Assembly (NCBI GenBank): GCA_022776445.1
Contig: JALFHZ010000010.1
Span: forward strand, 1-32,404
Source of the DNA: Lachnospiraceae bacterium
Lineage (GTDB): Bacteria; Bacillota; Clostridia; Lachnospirales; Lachnospiraceae
DNA: 32,404 bases
Direction of reading: 5' to 3'
This document shows positions 31,056-32,404 of this stretch, piece after piece. The position numbers were made by a program, and so were the translations under genes. Within the stretch, counting starts at the first letter, position 1. Each line of letters begins with the position of its first letter. The notes beneath the pieces were generated by a model. The model saw nothing but the letters and a program-made list of their open reading frames with translations, was not told where the DNA came from and did not search any database.

Positions 31056-32404
31056 TGGGAAAAATGATCAGACTGGACAAATATCTGGTTGAGATGGAAA
31101 GGGGAAGCCGTACCCAGATCCGGGATGCAGCCAGAAAAGGCAGGATTCAGGTCAACGGCAAAGTCGAAAAGAAAACAGAACGCAAGATCGATCCGGACGT
31201 GGATGTGGTATCCATGGATGGCAGCACGGTGACCTATCGCGCGTTTGAATATTATATGCTTTACAAGCCGCAGGGGGTCGTCTCTGCCACAGAAGACCGG
31301 CTCCACAAAACCGTCCTGGACCTGCTGGACGGCGAGAAGCGGTATGATTTGTTTCCGGTGGGAAGACTGGATATGGATACCGAAGGGCTGCTTCTGCTGA
31401 CCAATGACGGCGATCTGGCGCATCGGCTGCTCGCGCCGAACAAGCATGTGGATAAGCAGTATTACGCGCGCATCAGCGGCACGCTGCCGGAAGATGCCCG
31501 GGAGATCATGGAAGCCGGAATGGCTCTTTCTGACGGAACTCAGGTGAAGCCGGCGGTACTGGAGGTTGGAAAAACCGGAGACGATGGATGGACGGAAGTG
31601 CTTCTGACGATCCGCGAAGGGAAATTCCATCAGGTGAAACGGATGTTTGAGGCACTTGGATGTAAGGTGGAGTACCTGAAACGTCTGTCCATGGGGACGC
31701 TCCAGCTGGATGAGACTTTAAAGCCCGGTGAATACCGGAATCTGACGAATGAGGAGCTTGCGCTTCTGAACGGACAGCGCCCCGGACTTCTGCATATTCT
31801 GAATCAGAAAAAGGCCGTTCTCTTTGATCTGGACGGAACACTGGTGGATTCCATGTGGATGTGGAAGCAGATTGATATCGAGTATCTGGGGCGATACGGG
31901 CATACCTGCCCGCCGGATCTGCAGCGGGAGATTGAAGGCATGGGCTTTACTGAGACCGCTGTTTATTTTAAAGAACGCTTCCGGATTCCGGACAGCATTG
32001 ACGCAATCAAACAGGCATGGATTGATATGAGTATTGAAAAATACCGCTCGGAAGTGCCGTTGAAGAAGGGGGCACTTCGATTCCTGAAGTATCTGAAAGA
32101 ACACGGTATCAAAGCCGGAATCGCCACCAGCAACGGGCGGGATATGGTGGATGCGGTGCTGCATGCGCTTCAGATCACTTCCTACTTTCAGGTTATTACG
32201 ACAGCCTGTGAGGTGGCGGCAGGAAAACCGGCTCCGGATATCTACCTGAAAGTCGCGGAAAGCCTGCAGACGGCACCGGAACAGTGCATGGTGTTTGAAG
32301 ATGTCCCTGCAGGGATTCAGGCCGGAAAGGCAGCCGGTATGACCGTATGTGCGGTTGAGGATGATTTATCCGCCGGCATGCGTGAAGAGAAAAGCAAGCT
32401 GGCC
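31055..32404 (+). CDS. RsuA-type pseudouridine synthase fused to a HAD-superfamily phosphatase (3' end outside window)
   Basis: A single uninterrupted frame of at least 450 codons encodes two enzymes. Residues 1-240 are an RsuA/RluB-family rRNA pseudouridine synthase: an S4 RNA-binding domain (LDKYLVEMERGSRTQIRDAA, then GRIQVNGK), YYMLYKPQGVVSATED, the catalytic Asp106 in GRLDMDTEGLLLLTNDGD, and KFHQVKRMFEALGC. After a short linker, residues 253 onward are a HAD-IA (beta-phosphoglucomutase-like) phosphatase with FDLDGTLVDS (nucleophile Asp258, Asp260), GIATSNGRD, AAGKPAPDIY and VFEDVPAGIQAGKAAGM, so all four HAD motifs are present. I checked every codon across the junction and found no stop. 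The start overlaps the upstream stop as TAATG, indicating translational coupling. The C-terminus lies beyond the window. Confidence 0.88.
   Translation, partial: MGKMIRLDKYLVEMERGSRTQIRDAARKGRIQVNGKVEKKTERKIDPDVDVVSMDGSTVTYRAFEYYMLYKPQGVVSATEDRLHKTVLDLLDGEKRYDLFPVGRLDMDTEGLLLLTNDGDLAHRLLAPNKHVDKQYYARISGTLPEDAREIMEAGMALSDGTQVKPAVLEVGKTGDDGWTEVLLTIREGKFHQVKRMFEALGCKVEYLKRLSMGTLQLDETLKPGEYRNLTNEELALLNGQRPGLLHILNQKKAVLFDLDGTLVDSMWMWKQIDIEYLGRYGHTCPPDLQREIEGMGFTETAVYFKERFRIPDSIDAIKQAWIDMSIEKYRSEVPLKKGALRFLKYLKEHGIKAGIATSNGRDMVDAVLHALQITSYFQVITTACEVAAGKPAPDIYLKVAESLQTAPEQCMVFEDVPAGIQAGKAAGMTVCAVEDDLSAGMREEKSKLA

Noticed and set aside
1-32404. CRISPR arrays, insertion sequences, integrase or attachment sites
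   Set aside because: No regularly spaced repeats, transposase motifs or terminal inverted repeats were seen. The tRNA genes show no duplicated 3' ends nearby.

Overview
The window looks like part of the chromosome of a spore-forming, low-to-moderate GC Firmicute, most likely a gut Lachnospiraceae (Blautia-like). This is inferred from an alpha/beta-type small acid-soluble spore protein gene, a YlbJ-type sporulation membrane protein, a YesM/YesN-type two-component pair beside a sugar ABC transporter, strong AGGAGG-type ribosome binding sites, and tRNAs without encoded CCA. No rRNA, CRISPR array, insertion sequence, prophage or integrase was seen.

Region 1 (1-3000) holds a small TIGR04076-like protein gene overlapping an aldo/keto reductase gene broken by an internal deletion plus frameshift, then an NhaC-type Na+/H+ antiporter gene. 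Convergent to it is a minus-strand tRNA operon, Pro(CGG)-Glu(CTC)-Thr(CGT), with a near-consensus promoter and an intrinsic terminator. Region 2 (3000-6350) is a complete tripartite tricarboxylate transporter operon (tctC-tctB-tctA order). Region 3 (6364-8750) carries a minus-strand C69-family dipeptidase gene and a divergent secreted or anchored DNA/RNA non-specific nuclease gene.

Region 4 (8751-19620) is an alpha-glucoside utilisation island: a GH13 oligo-1,6-glucosidase-type enzyme, a GH31 alpha-glycosidase, a sugar-binding lipoprotein, two ABC permeases, and a YesM-type histidine kinase with a YesN-type AraC response regulator. It has no ATPase gene of its own. An identical 13-base motif, followed by a similar TGCA/AATGC pattern, lies upstream of both the GH13 gene and the binding-protein gene, so it is a candidate site for the local response regulator. 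A PfkB-family 2-keto-3-deoxygluconate kinase gene follows, with a strong promoter overlapped by a long dyad.

Region 5 (20860-32404) is mostly housekeeping: a type IIA topoisomerase pair (B then A subunit, the A subunit lacking a recognisable GyrA box), aspartate-semialdehyde dehydrogenase, a spore SASP with a candidate sigma-G promoter, then rsmD-coaD-coiled-coil protein. These face a convergent ylbJ gene whose coding sequence contains the intrinsic terminator of the opposing operon. Last come an RsmF/NOP-type RNA m5C methyltransferase gene and a one-base-overlapping ORF that fuses an RsuA-type pseudouridine synthase to a HAD-superfamily phosphatase and runs off the window edge.

I did not find a clearly new defence, mobile or biosynthetic system. 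The best leads are the RsuA-HAD fusion, the coding-embedded terminator, the shared operator-like motif of the glucosidase island, the box-less second gyrase-like pair, and the tRNA operon made only of C34 isoacceptors.
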